Notes under the pieces: generated by a model
Told to the model about the DNA's origin: nothing
The model's input: only the letters and a program-made list of their open reading frames with translations
The model's database searches: none
Origin: Bacillota bacterium
GTDB taxonomy: Bacteria; Bacillota; Clostridia; Acetivibrionales; DTU013
Length of the DNA: 64,000 nt
Reading direction: 5' to 3'
NCBI GenBank assembly: GCA_023426125.1
Contig: JAFABI010000007.1
Location: 1 to 64,000 of the forward strand
Translations under genes and position numbers: made by a program
Shown: piece after piece, positions 26,497 through 36,696 of the stretch
How positions within the stretch are numbered: the stretch's first letter is position 1
How the letters are laid out: each line of letters opens with the position of its first letter

Positions 26497-27936
26497 ATGT
26501 TGAAAATATCAGAGGAATTCATCAATTCAACCGCTCCGAACCAGAATGCCATACTGAACGGGTGGGGCCTGGTGCGGAAAAACTGCTTTGTCAGATATAA
26601 CATCTCTCCGGATGAAACCGTAATCTTTGGAGAGTGCATCGGCAGCGGCTCCAGCAATTACCTTACCTCTGCCGATTTCATAAAGCCGGAAAGCCCTGTA
26701 TTCCGCTGTACCTGTCCCAGCAGACAGTTTCCCTGCAAACACGCCTTAGGTTTGATGTACGCCTATACCAGCGGAAAGAAATTCATTTCAACAGAGATCC
26801 CTTCCGATGTTCTTGAAAAACGAGGTAAAATTGAAAAACGTGAAGAGGGAAAAAAGGAAAAATCCCCTGAACAAGCTGCAGCAGAGCCTAAAAAGGTCAA
26901 CAAAACGGCCCTTGTAAAGAAAATAAAAGCCCAACTGGAGGGCCTGGAGCTGCTTGAAAAAATGATGGGCAGCATACTTCAGGGGGGCCTGGGCACCATC
27001 AACGAAAAAACGCTTAAGCTCCTGGAGGACCAGGCAAAACAGCTGGGCAACTACTATATTCCCGGAGCACAGACCGCCTTGAGGGAATTCATCCTGCTGT
27101 TCAGAAGGCCTGCAGACAGGGAGAATATCTATAGCCTGGCTGTTGAGCGCCTTACGATTCTTTATTCCTTGTGTAAAAAGGGAAGGGAGCAGCTTGAGAA
27201 AAGGCTGCGGGAGCCGGAGGCTGCATATGATACCGACTCCAACCTTGATGAATGGCTGGGGCACGCATGGCAGTTAGCTGAACTGAAGGATGCAGGGCTT
27301 GTCCAAAAGGATGTGGATTTAGCACAGCTTTCCTTCAATTCCTATGTGGATGATGCAAGGCTGGAGTATGTAGATGAAGGGGTATGGCTGAATCTTCGAA
27401 ACGGGCAGTTGGTAACGACAATGAATTACAGGCCCTTTAAAGCAGCCAAATATATACGTGAAGACGACACGATGCATTCTGTTGTTCATACGGATGAGCT
27501 TTTCATTTACCCGGGCGATATGAACCCCAGGGTCCGGTGGGAAAGTATGACGCTTCGTGAACTGACGGCCAGCGATTATTCATTGATCAGGTCTTATGCC
27601 AACAAAACCTTTAAAGATATAGTAAAACAAGTCAAGAATCAAATTAAAAACCCGCTGTCTTCAAAAAAGCCATTGGTCCTGCTGAATTATGCAAAAATCG
27701 CCAGAGTGGGGGAATCTGTCATATTGATAGATAGTGAAGGACAGCGTCTGGTGCTTTCAGATGATCCGACAAGCGTAGAACCGGACAGCATAAAACTGCT
27801 TGATTTGTTGAACCCTGGGGATATGCTGGAGCAGATGATGCTGGTGCGTTTTCACAATGATATGGATGCAAGGAGACTCTACGCAAAACCTCTTTGCATT
27901 ATCCGCAAAGATGCCGTAATAAGGCTGATCTATTAG
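26497..27936 (+). CDS. SWIM zinc-finger protein (YehQ-like)
   Basis: A 479-residue protein with a SWIM-type zinc finger: Cys71-x-Cys73, Cys80-x-His82 in FRCTCPSRQFPCKHALGL. A charged Lys/Glu-rich linker (110-140) and a helical body follow. SWIM fingers bind DNA or proteins. It opens a tight five-gene operon whose domain set (SWIM, HEAT, MoxR, DUF5682, VWA) matches the E. coli yehLMPQ type of cluster. AAGGA lies upstream of the ATG; 14 nt separate it from the next gene. Confidence 0.8.
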   Translation: MLKISEEFINSTAPNQNAILNGWGLVRKNCFVRYNISPDETVIFGECIGSGSSNYLTSADFIKPESPVFRCTCPSRQFPCKHALGLMYAYTSGKKFISTEIPSDVLEKRGKIEKREEGKKEKSPEQAAAEPKKVNKTALVKKIKAQLEGLELLEKMMGSILQGGLGTINEKTLKLLEDQAKQLGNYYIPGAQTALREFILLFRRPADRENIYSLAVERLTILYSLCKKGREQLEKRLREPEAAYDTDSNLDEWLGHAWQLAELKDAGLVQKDVDLAQLSFNSYVDDARLEYVDEGVWLNLRNGQLVTTMNYRPFKAAKYIREDDTMHSVVHTDELFIYPGDMNPRVRWESMTLRELTASDYSLIRSYANKTFKDIVKQVKNQIKNPLSSKKPLVLLNYAKIARVGESVILIDSEGQRLVLSDDPTSVEPDSIKLLDLLNPGDMLEQMMLVRFHNDMDARRLYAKPLCIIRKDAVIRLIY

Positions 27937-27949
27937 GAGTGTAAACACG

Positions 27950-29794
27950 ATGAGTATACCGCTGCTTTATGAAACCCGGAACGAGGTAAGAAGATTGTTT
28001 ATCGCAGGCTGCGAGCTGGCAGCCGGGGATTTCCGCCTGAATAAGCTGCTGCCGCAGCTTGCGAAAGCCGGTGAAAGCATACCGGTGTTCGGGAGGGTGG
28101 CTGAAGTCCTGGAACAGGTTTTAAATGCCGGTGGCGACAGGTGTTCTGAAAAAATGCTAGAGCTTGCCAACATCATTAACGCCGTTCTTTATACACAGGG
28201 ACAGACCTCGGCCGACGGCGCTCCGGAAGACCTTGAGCCGGCCGGCTTGAAAGCTTCCGCCAATATTCCGTACAGGCGGCTGCAGCCGGTGATTGAAGCC
28301 TTGACCGGTCAGGGCTCCGGAAGACTGGAAATCATCCGGGAGGCCTTTGCCGATGGAGCTTTCGGTGATATCAGACTGGTTTATCCATTGATAGCTGCAT
28401 TGGATGACAGTTATCCGGAAATAGCGGACATGGCTTCTACGATTCTGGAGAGCTATGGGCCGGCACTGGTCAAGGTATTGAAGAAAAGCCTGCTCCCGGA
28501 TGGAGGAAAAGGGCATGGTCGCAGGATTGGTCTTATATCGAAATTGGCCGGGAGCCGTGAAAAGGAATTTTATCTGGAGGTTGCCGGAAAAGGCTCTTCA
28601 GAAGCCAGGGCTGCTGCCATCCGGGCGCTAAAGGATGTGCCGGAATGTGAAGAGCTGCTTCTGGAGCTTTCCCATGACAGGAAAAAGGAAAACAGGGAAG
28701 CAAGCCTTTTTGCGTTGGCGCATCTGGGGTCGGAGGCTGCCGTTAAGAGGCTGTTTGATGTGTTCAACAGCAAGGACAGGTCTTCCGCCGTCTATCCGGT
28801 GAAAATCTGCAGGGCAAGGAAGATAGCATTACTGCTGGTGGAAGAGGGAGAAAAGCTGCTGGAGGCTATTCTGAAATCTGAAAAAGGATTCTCCCTGTTT
28901 GCCAAAAAGGTTGAGCCGCCGGCGAAGGAAGAGGTGGAGGGTTTTGCCGTTATTCTGCACTGCATGGAAGGAAAGAAGGAGGACGAGGTCTTTGCTTTCC
29001 TTGTAAAATGCCTTTCCCATACAAAGCATCTTCACCAGTTCAAGATACAAGCAGCCGGCTACGGCAGCCAGGTAAGCTTTGCAGAGATCGCTGCGGAAAA
29101 TATCCTTGGGATTGGCTCAGGGGAAGCATTGTCATTTCTGGATTCCGTACGGGGCAAATATGACGACGTTCTTGCTCCATATTCCTTCGAAGCGGCTCTC
29201 CGGAGCAGGGATGCGGAATATGTTTTTGACAATTATGCCAGGTATGTAAAGACCGGGAGAAAATCGGAAGAAGGCGGAAAAATCCTTGAATTGATGGGTC
29301 TGTACATTGACTTCGAAAAGCAGTACAGACTGGTGGATATTTTTACACCGGTACGATATATCAAAAAGATCGATGAAGACGCAAAGGACAAAATCCGGTG
29401 GGATCTTCGCTGGCTGAAGGTTTTGGCAGAGGTTGAAGAGAGCGGTCTCGTATGCAGGCTGGCTTCTCCAAAAGCCGGCTGGTGTGCGGATTACATGGTC
29501 AGAAGTCTTGAAAGCCTGGACGGGCAGCATACAAATATCATGAAGGACATCATCAGAGGGCTGCTGCAGGTCGGGTACCCCGATATGATGAGCATCGTAA
29601 GCAAGGCAGTCGAAAAATTCCACAAAAATAGCAACTATTACTCCGGATATTTCTTCAACGACTTCGCAAAGGCGTTGTTCTTCCTTCCGAAGGAATGTGC
29701 AAAGGGCATGGAGGCGCTGGCGATCAAGCAGGACAATGCGTCTGCCGCCAAGCTATATGAAGTGGCACAATATTTGAAGAATAAGGAACAATAA
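27950..29794 (+). CDS. HEAT-repeat protein (DUF5691-like position)
   Basis: A 614-residue alpha-helical protein. Helical-repeat units are visible around residues 125-260 (FGDIRLVYPLIAALDDSYPEI, ARAAAIRALKDVPECEELLL, NREASLFALAHLGSEAAVK). They resemble HEAT/PBS repeats, a protein-binding scaffold. No enzymatic motif seen. In related operons the corresponding gene is annotated as DUF5691; I assign that by position only. It lies 14 nt after the SWIM gene. Confidence 0.65.
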   Translation: MSIPLLYETRNEVRRLFIAGCELAAGDFRLNKLLPQLAKAGESIPVFGRVAEVLEQVLNAGGDRCSEKMLELANIINAVLYTQGQTSADGAPEDLEPAGLKASANIPYRRLQPVIEALTGQGSGRLEIIREAFADGAFGDIRLVYPLIAALDDSYPEIADMASTILESYGPALVKVLKKSLLPDGGKGHGRRIGLISKLAGSREKEFYLEVAGKGSSEARAAAIRALKDVPECEELLLELSHDRKKENREASLFALAHLGSEAAVKRLFDVFNSKDRSSAVYPVKICRARKIALLLVEEGEKLLEAILKSEKGFSLFAKKVEPPAKEEVEGFAVILHCMEGKKEDEVFAFLVKCLSHTKHLHQFKIQAAGYGSQVSFAEIAAENILGIGSGEALSFLDSVRGKYDDVLAPYSFEAALRSRDAEYVFDNYARYVKTGRKSEEGGKILELMGLYIDFEKQYRLVDIFTPVRYIKKIDEDAKDKIRWDLRWLKVLAEVEESGLVCRLASPKAGWCADYMVRSLESLDGQHTNIMKDIIRGLLQVGYPDMMSIVSKAVEKFHKNSNYYSGYFFNDFAKALFFLPKECAKGMEALAIKQDNASAAKLYEVAQYLKNKEQ

Positions 29795-29850
29795 AAAATA
29801 AACGGTTTAGAGTACGGTAATACCAACCAATCGAACGAAGAGGTGCGGAT

Positions 29851-30942
29851 ATGGCAGATAACAGCAACGTATTGAGGCTTGCAGCAGAACAGCAATATGG
29901 GAAGGAAATCGAGGCATTAATGGCGGGCGAAAAGGAGAAGGTGCCCAAAGGCTGGCAGATGTCACCGCGCTCGGTGCTTACCTATATTATGGGCGGCAGG
30001 GCCGGAGGCGTAGAGATAACGCCCAAATACATCGGCAGCAGAAGGCTGGTGGAGATAGCGATTTCCACCCTTGTCACCGACAGGGCGCTGCTCCTCATCG
30101 GCGAACCGGGCACTGCGAAATCCTGGCTTTCGGAGCACCTGGCTGCGGCTATTCACGGCGACTCTGCGAAGGTGGTGCAGGGAACGGCAGGAACAACGGA
30201 GGAGCAAATACGGTATTCCTGGAACTATGCCATGCTGCTGGCCAATGGTCCGTCCATGGAGGCGCTGGTAAAAAGCCCTGTTTACAGAGCGATGGAATGC
30301 GGCGGCATTGCGCGGTTCGAAGAAATATCCAGATGTGCTTCCGAGGTGCAGGATGCGCTGATATCCATCCTGTCGGAAAAAAGGATCTCCGTTCCCGAAC
30401 TGGGCTTCGAGCTGCCTGCTTTAAGGGGATTTTCAATCATTGCCACAGCCAACACCCGGGATAGAGGCGTCAACGATATGTCGGCGGCCTTGAAACGGCG
30501 CTTCAACATCCTCATACTCCCAACCCCCGGCGATATAAATACGGAAATTGAAATTGTCCGCAAACGCGTTTCGGAGCTGGCGGTAAATCTGGACCTGCAG
30601 GCGTCACTGCCTGCCGAGGATGCACTGATGAAGGTGGTTACCATATTCCGTGAACTCAGGAGCGGAATGACGATGGACAGCAAGGAAAAGGTCAAGTCTC
30701 CCAGCGGCGTGCTCTCTACTGCCGAGGCAATATCGCTGCTTGCCAACAGCATGGCCCTTGCAGGCAGCTTTGGAAACGGAAAGGTCACCAGCCACGACAT
30801 TGCTGCCGGACTTCAGGGAGCCGTGGTAAAAGATGAAGACAAGGACAGGCTTGTATGGAAAGAATATTTGGATAATGTCCTGAAAAAACGCGGCTCGGAA
30901 TGGCGCGACCTATACAATGCATGCAGGGAGATGAATGTGTGA
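29851..30942 (+). CDS. MoxR-family AAA+ ATPase (YehL-like)
   Basis: A 363-residue AAA+ protein. Walker A GEPGTAKS is at 84-91, Walker B region RFEEISRC at 155-162, sensor 1 in SIIATANTRDRG, and the arginine-finger region near LKRRFN. MoxR ATPases work with VWA proteins as chaperones or remodelers, often coupled through MIDAS-bound metal. The ORF overlaps the next gene by 4 nt (GTGA), showing coupling. GAGG lies 9 nt upstream of the ATG. Confidence 0.88.
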   Translation: MADNSNVLRLAAEQQYGKEIEALMAGEKEKVPKGWQMSPRSVLTYIMGGRAGGVEITPKYIGSRRLVEIAISTLVTDRALLLIGEPGTAKSWLSEHLAAAIHGDSAKVVQGTAGTTEEQIRYSWNYAMLLANGPSMEALVKSPVYRAMECGGIARFEEISRCASEVQDALISILSEKRISVPELGFELPALRGFSIIATANTRDRGVNDMSAALKRRFNILILPTPGDINTEIEIVRKRVSELAVNLDLQASLPAEDALMKVVTIFRELRSGMTMDSKEKVKSPSGVLSTAEAISLLANSMALAGSFGNGKVTSHDIAAGLQGAVVKDEDKDRLVWKEYLDNVLKKRGSEWRDLYNACREMNV

Positions 30943-33209
30943 ACCGGACAGGCAATACTCCGCATATTTTCGGTATCAGGCATCTTTCGCCCGGTGGAGC
31001 CTATCACCTGCTGCGGTTTCTGAACGAGGTGCAGCCAAAGGCTGTTCTGATCGAAGGCCTTTCGGATGCCAATACGCAGATTTCTCACTTTACCTCCAGG
31101 GATACACAGCCTCCCATAGCCATTCTTGCATACACGGAGGAGTTGCCGGTAAAAACGATTCTATACCCCTTTGCCGGATATTCGCCGGAATATCAGGCCC
31201 TGGTTTGGGCTGCAAAAAACAGGGCTCATGCAGAATTCATCGATCTGCCCTCAGACGTATTCATTCCACTGCATTACCAGATGGAATCAGCCACGCCCAA
31301 AACCGGCAGAGCTTCTGTCTATGAACAGTGGGCGAAACTTGCCGGAGAGGACGATCATGAAACCTATTGGGAGTATAATTTCGAGCACAATCTGAACAAG
31401 GATGCGTACAGGCTTGCTGCATATGAATTTGGGAGCAGTCTCCGGCAGCTTATGATGGATCATCCTCTGGAGTATGCAAAAAACATCGTGAGAGAAGCCT
31501 ATATGCGCAGCAGGATCAGGAAGGCAGTCGAGTCCGGATATTCTCCGGATGAAATTGTCGTTGTTACAGGGGCTTATCATGCCTCTGCGCTGAGTTCTGA
31601 GATGGAGCCGATGAGTGACGGGGAATTTAATAAGCTTCCACGCGTTAAAACCAGACTTACTCTAATGCCTTATTCCTATTACAGGCTGTCTTCCAAATCG
31701 GGATATGGAGCCGGAAATAATGCCCCCGCCTATTATGGACTCATGTGGGAGGCTTATTTGAATAAAGGCCTTGACAACTTGCCTGCGGAGTATATGGCAA
31801 GGATTGTGTCCTATCTTCGCGAAAAAGGAACTCATCGTTCCTCTGCGGAGGTCATCGAGGGGGTGCGTCTTGCTAACACACTGGCTGCACTTCATGGGGC
31901 CAGCGCGCCGTCAAACAGGGATCTCAGGGATGCCGCGGTGGTCTGCCTGGGTTACGGCGAATTGTCAACGGTGGCTGAAGCCATTGCCAATACGGATATT
32001 GGTACAGCAATCGGAAGCCTTCCCGAGGGAGTGAGCCGCACATCCATACAGGATGATTTTTACCGTGAATTGAAAAGATTGAAGCTTGATAAATACAGGT
32101 CATTGGTAGCAATGGATCTGGAACTGGATTTAAGGGAGAACAGGCGGGTACAATCCGTTGAAGCTGCATTTCTTGATCTGTCCAGATCATTTTTTCTCCA
32201 CAGGCTCAAGGTGCTGAATATCAGCTTTCAGCAGCAAAAGCCCAGGACGCAGCAGTCTGCCACCTGGTCCGAGGCCTGGATATTGCGATGGACTCCCGAG
32301 GCTGAAATCGAACTGGTTGAATCCACCCTGAGAGGTGAAACCATTGAGCTTGCTGCTGCATATGCTTTCAAGGAAAGGCTTGACAACAGCCAGAGCATCC
32401 AGGAAGCGGCAAGGGTGATAAGGGAAGCCTGTGAATGCAGGATGACGGAGTCCATGGAACAGGCAAGAGAAGCTCTTCAGAGGCTGGCTGTCGATTCCGG
32501 CTCCTTTGTGGAAATTGCAGAAGCTGCTTTCAATCTTTCTCTTGTCATCGGTTACGGAGACATCCGTAAATTTGACACTACACATCTTGTTCCGCTGCTC
32601 CAGCAGTTGTTTCTTAGAGGAACGCTGCTTATGCCTGATGCTGCAAAATGTGATAATAATGCCGCAAGAGCCGGAGTCGAGGCCATCGACAGGATGAATT
32701 CCATTGCTCTTGAGCATTTCGAAATAATCGATGAAGAATTATGGATCCAAAAGCTGATGGAGTTATCCGATGCAGATGACAGGAATCCGCTGATGTCAGG
32801 CTATGCATGCTCTATTTTGCTGGAGAGGAATAAGCTTGATGGATCAAAGCTTGCCCAGGAGGTGTCCAGAAGACTGTCGCCCGGTATTGAGGCAGACCTG
32901 GGCGCCGGTTGGTTTGAAGGCTTGTCCATGCGCAACCGGTACGCATTGCTTGCCAGGATCAATCTGTGGGAACAGCTGGACGAATATGTGAAAGCCCTTG
33001 ACGCAGAGCAGTTCAAGAGGGCGCTTGTATTCCTGAGAAGAGCCTTTGGAGACTTCAGCCCGGCGGAAAAAAGAAGCATCTGTGAAAATCTCGGCGAGAT
33101 ATGGGGAACCGGCCGGGAAGCTGCCAGCGATGCCCTTGCCAGGGAATTGACCGAGGATGAGCAGAAGAACCTTGACGAACTCAAGGATTTTGATTTTGGA
33201 GATATTTAA
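30939..33209 (+). CDS. DUF5682 family protein (YehM-like)
   Basis: A 756-residue protein with the N-terminal block HIFGIRHLSPGGAYHLLRFL and then AVLIEG, characteristic of DUF5682, and VVVTGAYHASAL near residue 210. The remainder is helical. The GTG at 30939 is the natural start because it overlaps the TGA of the MoxR gene. Function unknown; it is consistently found with MoxR and VWA partners. The VWA gene starts directly at its stop. Confidence 0.75.
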   Translation: MNRTGNTPHIFGIRHLSPGGAYHLLRFLNEVQPKAVLIEGLSDANTQISHFTSRDTQPPIAILAYTEELPVKTILYPFAGYSPEYQALVWAAKNRAHAEFIDLPSDVFIPLHYQMESATPKTGRASVYEQWAKLAGEDDHETYWEYNFEHNLNKDAYRLAAYEFGSSLRQLMMDHPLEYAKNIVREAYMRSRIRKAVESGYSPDEIVVVTGAYHASALSSEMEPMSDGEFNKLPRVKTRLTLMPYSYYRLSSKSGYGAGNNAPAYYGLMWEAYLNKGLDNLPAEYMARIVSYLREKGTHRSSAEVIEGVRLANTLAALHGASAPSNRDLRDAAVVCLGYGELSTVAEAIANTDIGTAIGSLPEGVSRTSIQDDFYRELKRLKLDKYRSLVAMDLELDLRENRRVQSVEAAFLDLSRSFFLHRLKVLNISFQQQKPRTQQSATWSEAWILRWTPEAEIELVESTLRGETIELAAAYAFKERLDNSQSIQEAARVIREACECRMTESMEQAREALQRLAVDSGSFVEIAEAAFNLSLVIGYGDIRKFDTTHLVPLLQQLFLRGTLLMPDAAKCDNNAARAGVEAIDRMNSIALEHFEIIDEELWIQKLMELSDADDRNPLMSGYACSILLERNKLDGSKLAQEVSRRLSPGIEADLGAGWFEGLSMRNRYALLARINLWEQLDEYVKALDAEQFKRALVFLRRAFGDFSPAEKRSICENLGEIWGTGREAASDALARELTEDEQKNLDELKDFDFGDI

Positions 33210-34418
33210 ATGATGGAACAGGAACAATTGAAAAGATGGAGACTTATCCTGGGCAAAAGCTCGGATGTAACGCTGGAATCCTTCAGCACAGGCGGTGTGC
33301 AGCTTGATCCCGATGAACTCGTCATGGATGAGGCACTGGCAGCGATTTATGATGACACTTCAGCAGCAGACGAAGCGGGGACGGCGTCAGGAGCAAAATC
33401 AGGGCAGCGTTCGGCAGGTCTGGGGCCGTCATCGCCCAAACTGGCAAAGTGGCTGGCGGACATACGCACTTACTTTACAGAGGACGTGGTTTCCGTCATG
33501 CAATCCGATGCCATTGAGCGCAAAGGGCTGAAGCAGCTGCTTTTTGAGCCTGAGATATTGAAGAACGTCCAGCCGGACCTTGAAATGGTGGCTACGCTTA
33601 TGTCCCTCAGGGGAAAGATCCCCGAAAAGACCAAGGAAACGGCAAGGCAGCTTGTAAGAACCGTTGTGGAGGAAATAAACAAGCGCCTGGAAAACGACCT
33701 TCGAAAAGCCGTCGCAGGTGCGTTGAATAAAAGGAAGCATTCTCCCATACCCAACAGCGCCAGTATCGACTGGAAGTATACCATAAACCGGAATCTGAAG
33801 AACTATAGCCTTAAGCATAAAAAGATCATACCGGAACGTTTCTTCTTCTTTGACAGAATCAGGCGCTCCAATAACTGGAATGTAATACTGGATATGGACC
33901 AAAGCGGCTCCATGGCGGATTCCATTATCTACGGATCAGTTGCCGGCTCCATATTTGCAAGCATGGCTTCGTTGAACACCAGGATAGTTGCATTTGATAC
34001 TGAGATCGCCGATTTGAGCGAGCAGTATGACAATGATCCGGTAGACATGCTTTTTGGCATCCAGCTGGGAGGGGGCACCGATATCAACAAGTCGGTGGCG
34101 TACTGTCAGCAGTTCATTACAGACCCTGCGAAAACCTTGTTTATTTTGATTTCGGATTTATGTGAAGGGGGAAACCAGGCTTCTCTTGTAAGAAGGCTGG
34201 AAGAAATGCATGAATCGGGAGTAAAGGTGATCTGTCTGCTTGCCCTGTCTGACAAAGGCAGCCCAGTTTACGACGAGAATCTGGCCAGGAGGATCAGCCA
34301 GATCGGAATCCCATGCTTTGCCTGTACCCCCGGGCTTCTGCCCGAGCTTCTGGAGGGCGCACTGAAGGGAAGGGATCTGAATGAGATGGCTGCGGCGGTG
34401 AAGGGGAGGAAGAAGTAG
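33210..34418 (+). CDS. VWA-domain protein (YehP-like)
   Basis: A 402-residue protein. The N-terminal 200 residues are helical; the C-terminal half is a von Willebrand A domain with MIDAS DMDQSGSMADS and the second metal loop LGGGTDINKS followed by LISDLCEGG. It ends in a basic tail, KGRKK. Together with the MoxR ATPase it forms the classical MoxR-VWA pair. GGAG within the end of DUF5682 serves as ribosome site. Last gene of the operon. Confidence 0.88.
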   Translation: MMEQEQLKRWRLILGKSSDVTLESFSTGGVQLDPDELVMDEALAAIYDDTSAADEAGTASGAKSGQRSAGLGPSSPKLAKWLADIRTYFTEDVVSVMQSDAIERKGLKQLLFEPEILKNVQPDLEMVATLMSLRGKIPEKTKETARQLVRTVVEEINKRLENDLRKAVAGALNKRKHSPIPNSASIDWKYTINRNLKNYSLKHKKIIPERFFFFDRIRRSNNWNVILDMDQSGSMADSIIYGSVAGSIFASMASLNTRIVAFDTEIADLSEQYDNDPVDMLFGIQLGGGTDINKSVAYCQQFITDPAKTLFILISDLCEGGNQASLVRRLEEMHESGVKVICLLALSDKGSPVYDENLARRISQIGIPCFACTPGLLPELLEGALKGRDLNEMAAAVKGRKK

Positions 34419-34428
34419 GGGAGATGGG

Positions 34429-34575
34429 ATGGTTTTCTATTTAGATAAAACATTTCCTTTTGCTGAGATTTTAGCAGGAATTTTAGACGCTGATATAGAA
34501 ATAATTACAAAAATATACAACGGGAGGAAGTTAAATGTCGAAAAACCAAAAATTTGTCCAAAGAGAGCTCTATAA
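34429..34575 (+). CDS. Possible small ORF (48 aa) overlapping ParB fragment
   Basis: ATG at 34429 follows GGGGAG. The product reads FPFAEILAGILDADIEIIT and looks protein-like, but it overlaps the ParB fragment by 41 nt in another frame and no family is recognised. It may be the remnant of an upstream partner of the parB-like gene. Confidence 0.25.
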   Translation: MVFYLDKTFPFAEILAGILDADIEIITKIYNGRKLNVEKPKICPKRAL

Positions 34576-34786
34576 TATTGATATCAGCATGTTGCAGCCG
34601 GACCCGGACCAGCCCAGAAGAGCATTTGACGAAACCGCCCTAAAGGAATTGGCAGAATCCATTAAAACCATGGGGGTACTCCAGCCGATCCTGTTTAGAG
34701 TGGATAAGGAAGACAAATATATTATTGTCGCAGGTGAGCAAAGATACCGAGCAAGCTTTTTGGCAGGGCTGAAACCCAGAGTTTAG
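34535..34786 (+). pseudogene. ParB/Spo0J N-terminal fragment
   Basis: 83 codons carry the ParB N-terminal (ParB/Srx) fold: IDISMLQPDPDQPRRAFDE, LAESIKTMGVLQPILFR, and the CTP-binding box GEQRYRAS. The frame stops right after this box, before the HTH domain, so it is truncated. GGGAGG precedes the ATG. It may come from a plasmid or mobile element. Bases 34787-34872 show no continuation. Confidence 0.75.
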
Positions 34787-34872
34787 AAAAGTCTTACCCA
34801 CACTCACTGACAAAATAAGGGCAATGTTTAACTACAGTGGATTATTGCCGGTTATGTATAATTATATCCAGC

Positions 34873-34902
34873 GGCAGGGGCATGCTGCCCCTGCCAGTTT
34901 TT
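34873..34902 (+). terminator. Rho-independent terminator
   Basis: A perfect 10-bp GC-rich stem (GGCAGGGGCA with TGCCCCTGCC, 3-nt loop) is followed by AGTTTTT. It ends the SWIM/MoxR/VWA operon and the ParB fragment. Confidence 0.85.
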
Positions 34903-35568
34903 AGATATTCTGAAAGTTTAGATGAAAGCAGAATTATATGGTATTTTTGAGAATGGGCAAGCTGAATGATGCTCCTAACCGTTTATAACTGCCTATACCA
35001 TCAATCTCGAAAAATTTTATGCTTGTTAGTCTGTATGAAGAGCAATTTTTTCTTGCATGAGCGGTTCCAATATTGTGGATGTAATCATGATAATTCGGTT
35101 TAGGTGGATATTTCAGCACTTGGATTTGCACAAACAAAAAAGAACTATGTTTGTGTATGGGATATTGCTGTCAATTTTTGTTGAATTTTGCGGTAAAAAT
35201 AGTATATAGTACGAAAGGAGTTTTGTATAGGGTGTCGAACTATGTTTATGAAGATAGGTAGGTTACCATATTACAGAATATGGTAAGAAATTCAGATTGT
35301 CTGGATGTGCGCAGAGTCGTATGAGCAAGTTTATGGTATACTGCTCGGTAGAATAGACGGCCATGGATATGAAGGGGATAAATATGATGACAAAGGGGCT
35401 TTAATTTCTGATAATGTCATTAAGGGCAACCCAAACCCAGTTGGTGGATGTTCTATTATAGCAATAATAGGAAGTTTGATAATAGCAGGTTATAACAATA
35501 ACAGGAAACAAAAAGTAGATGTAGTAAATATCCATGTTACTATTAACTCAATAGAAAGAGGGGTTGTA

Positions 35569-36696
35569 ATGAATAGCGGCGATATCATTACATTTGATGC
35601 AAAAAAGAACTTTACATATATCAAGCCATTGGGGGGCGGTGGTACTGGTGATACACATTTATTTAGAGATGAAACGACAGACATGTTATTTGCAATAAAG
35701 AAATACGTTCCTAAAGATGCACGTTTCATTGAAGATCATTATAAACGCTTTGTTGCCGAAATCAAAATTCTTTTTAATATATCCCATCCTAATATAGTAA
35801 GGATTTACAATTATTATTTATATCCGACAGCAAAAACGGGTTTCCTTCAAATGGAATATGTTGACGGAAAAAGTATAGACGAATTTGCGCCATATCCTTG
35901 GGATGATAAAGATTGGAACGGTATATTTAGCGAGGTCATTTCAGCATTTGATTATTTAGAGCAAAACCATATTCTGCACAGAGATATTAGACCAGCAAAT
36001 ATTATGATAGACAAGAACAATGATGTAAAAATAATAGATTTTGGATTTGGCAAGCAGCTTGATGGCGCGAAGAAAGAAGTAAACAGTATTCTTTTGAACT
36101 GGCCAGCAACAGAAATGCCAGATGAAGTACAACTAAACCAAGAATATGATGAACGAACTGAAATATATTTTGTGGGAACACTTTTTAGACATCTTCTTAA
36201 GGACAGTATGGATGATTTTCGGTTTCAACATATCCTTGAAAAAATGACAAAAATCAATCCAACACAGAGGTACAGTTCATTTACTGAAATCGTAAATGAT
36301 ATATCTGCCGGTGTAATGGGCGAGATAGATTTTTCTGATAAAGAAAAAGAAGTGTATCGCAGCTTCGCGGCTGCATTGGCATACCATATCAATCATTATA
36401 CAGAAAAGTACTCTCCGATAAACAATATGCCTGTAACGCTTTTAAAGTTGGCAGAGCTAATTAGACACTCGTCCTTAGAAGAATACATACAAGATAATAG
36501 CCAGCTTATAGGGTGTTTCATAAATGGTGGGTATAATTATAGCTCACGGCAAGAAATAAAAGTTCGAACGGTCATTGATTTTTACGGACTGGTATCGAGC
36601 CTCTCACCGGCAAAACAAAAGATATTATTCGACAATATCTACAACAGGCTTTCAACCATAAAAGTTCAAGTTGAGGACGATGAATTGCCGTTCTAA
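35569..36696 (+). CDS. Eukaryote-like protein kinase
   Basis: A 375-residue protein. The kinase domain (about 1-260) has a Gly loop LGGGGTGDTHL, the ATP Lys in FAIKKY, the catalytic loop ILHRDIRPANIMI and IIDFGFGKQ. A helical C-terminal region follows. The start at 35569 has AGAGGGG upstream. The same frame is open back to 35305 and that part includes a hydrophobic stretch (CSIIAIIGSLIIAGY), so a membrane-anchored longer form is possible, but it lacks a ribosome site. The gene is AT-rich, next to defence-type genes. Standalone kinases of this kind occur in phage defence, but the role here is not shown. Bases 34903-35304 hold no recognisable gene. Confidence 0.8.
   Translation: MNSGDIITFDAKKNFTYIKPLGGGGTGDTHLFRDETTDMLFAIKKYVPKDARFIEDHYKRFVAEIKILFNISHPNIVRIYNYYLYPTAKTGFLQMEYVDGKSIDEFAPYPWDDKDWNGIFSEVISAFDYLEQNHILHRDIRPANIMIDKNNDVKIIDFGFGKQLDGAKKEVNSILLNWPATEMPDEVQLNQEYDERTEIYFVGTLFRHLLKDSMDDFRFQHILEKMTKINPTQRYSSFTEIVNDISAGVMGEIDFSDKEKEVYRSFAAALAYHINHYTEKYSPINNMPVTLLKLAELIRHSSLEEYIQDNSQLIGCFINGGYNYSSRQEIKVRTVIDFYGLVSSLSPAKQKILFDNIYNRLSTIKVQVEDDELPF

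Noticed and set aside
34934..35137. 67-codon minus-strand ORF before the kinase
   Set aside because: No ribosome site or known motif; probably chance in an AT-rich spacer.
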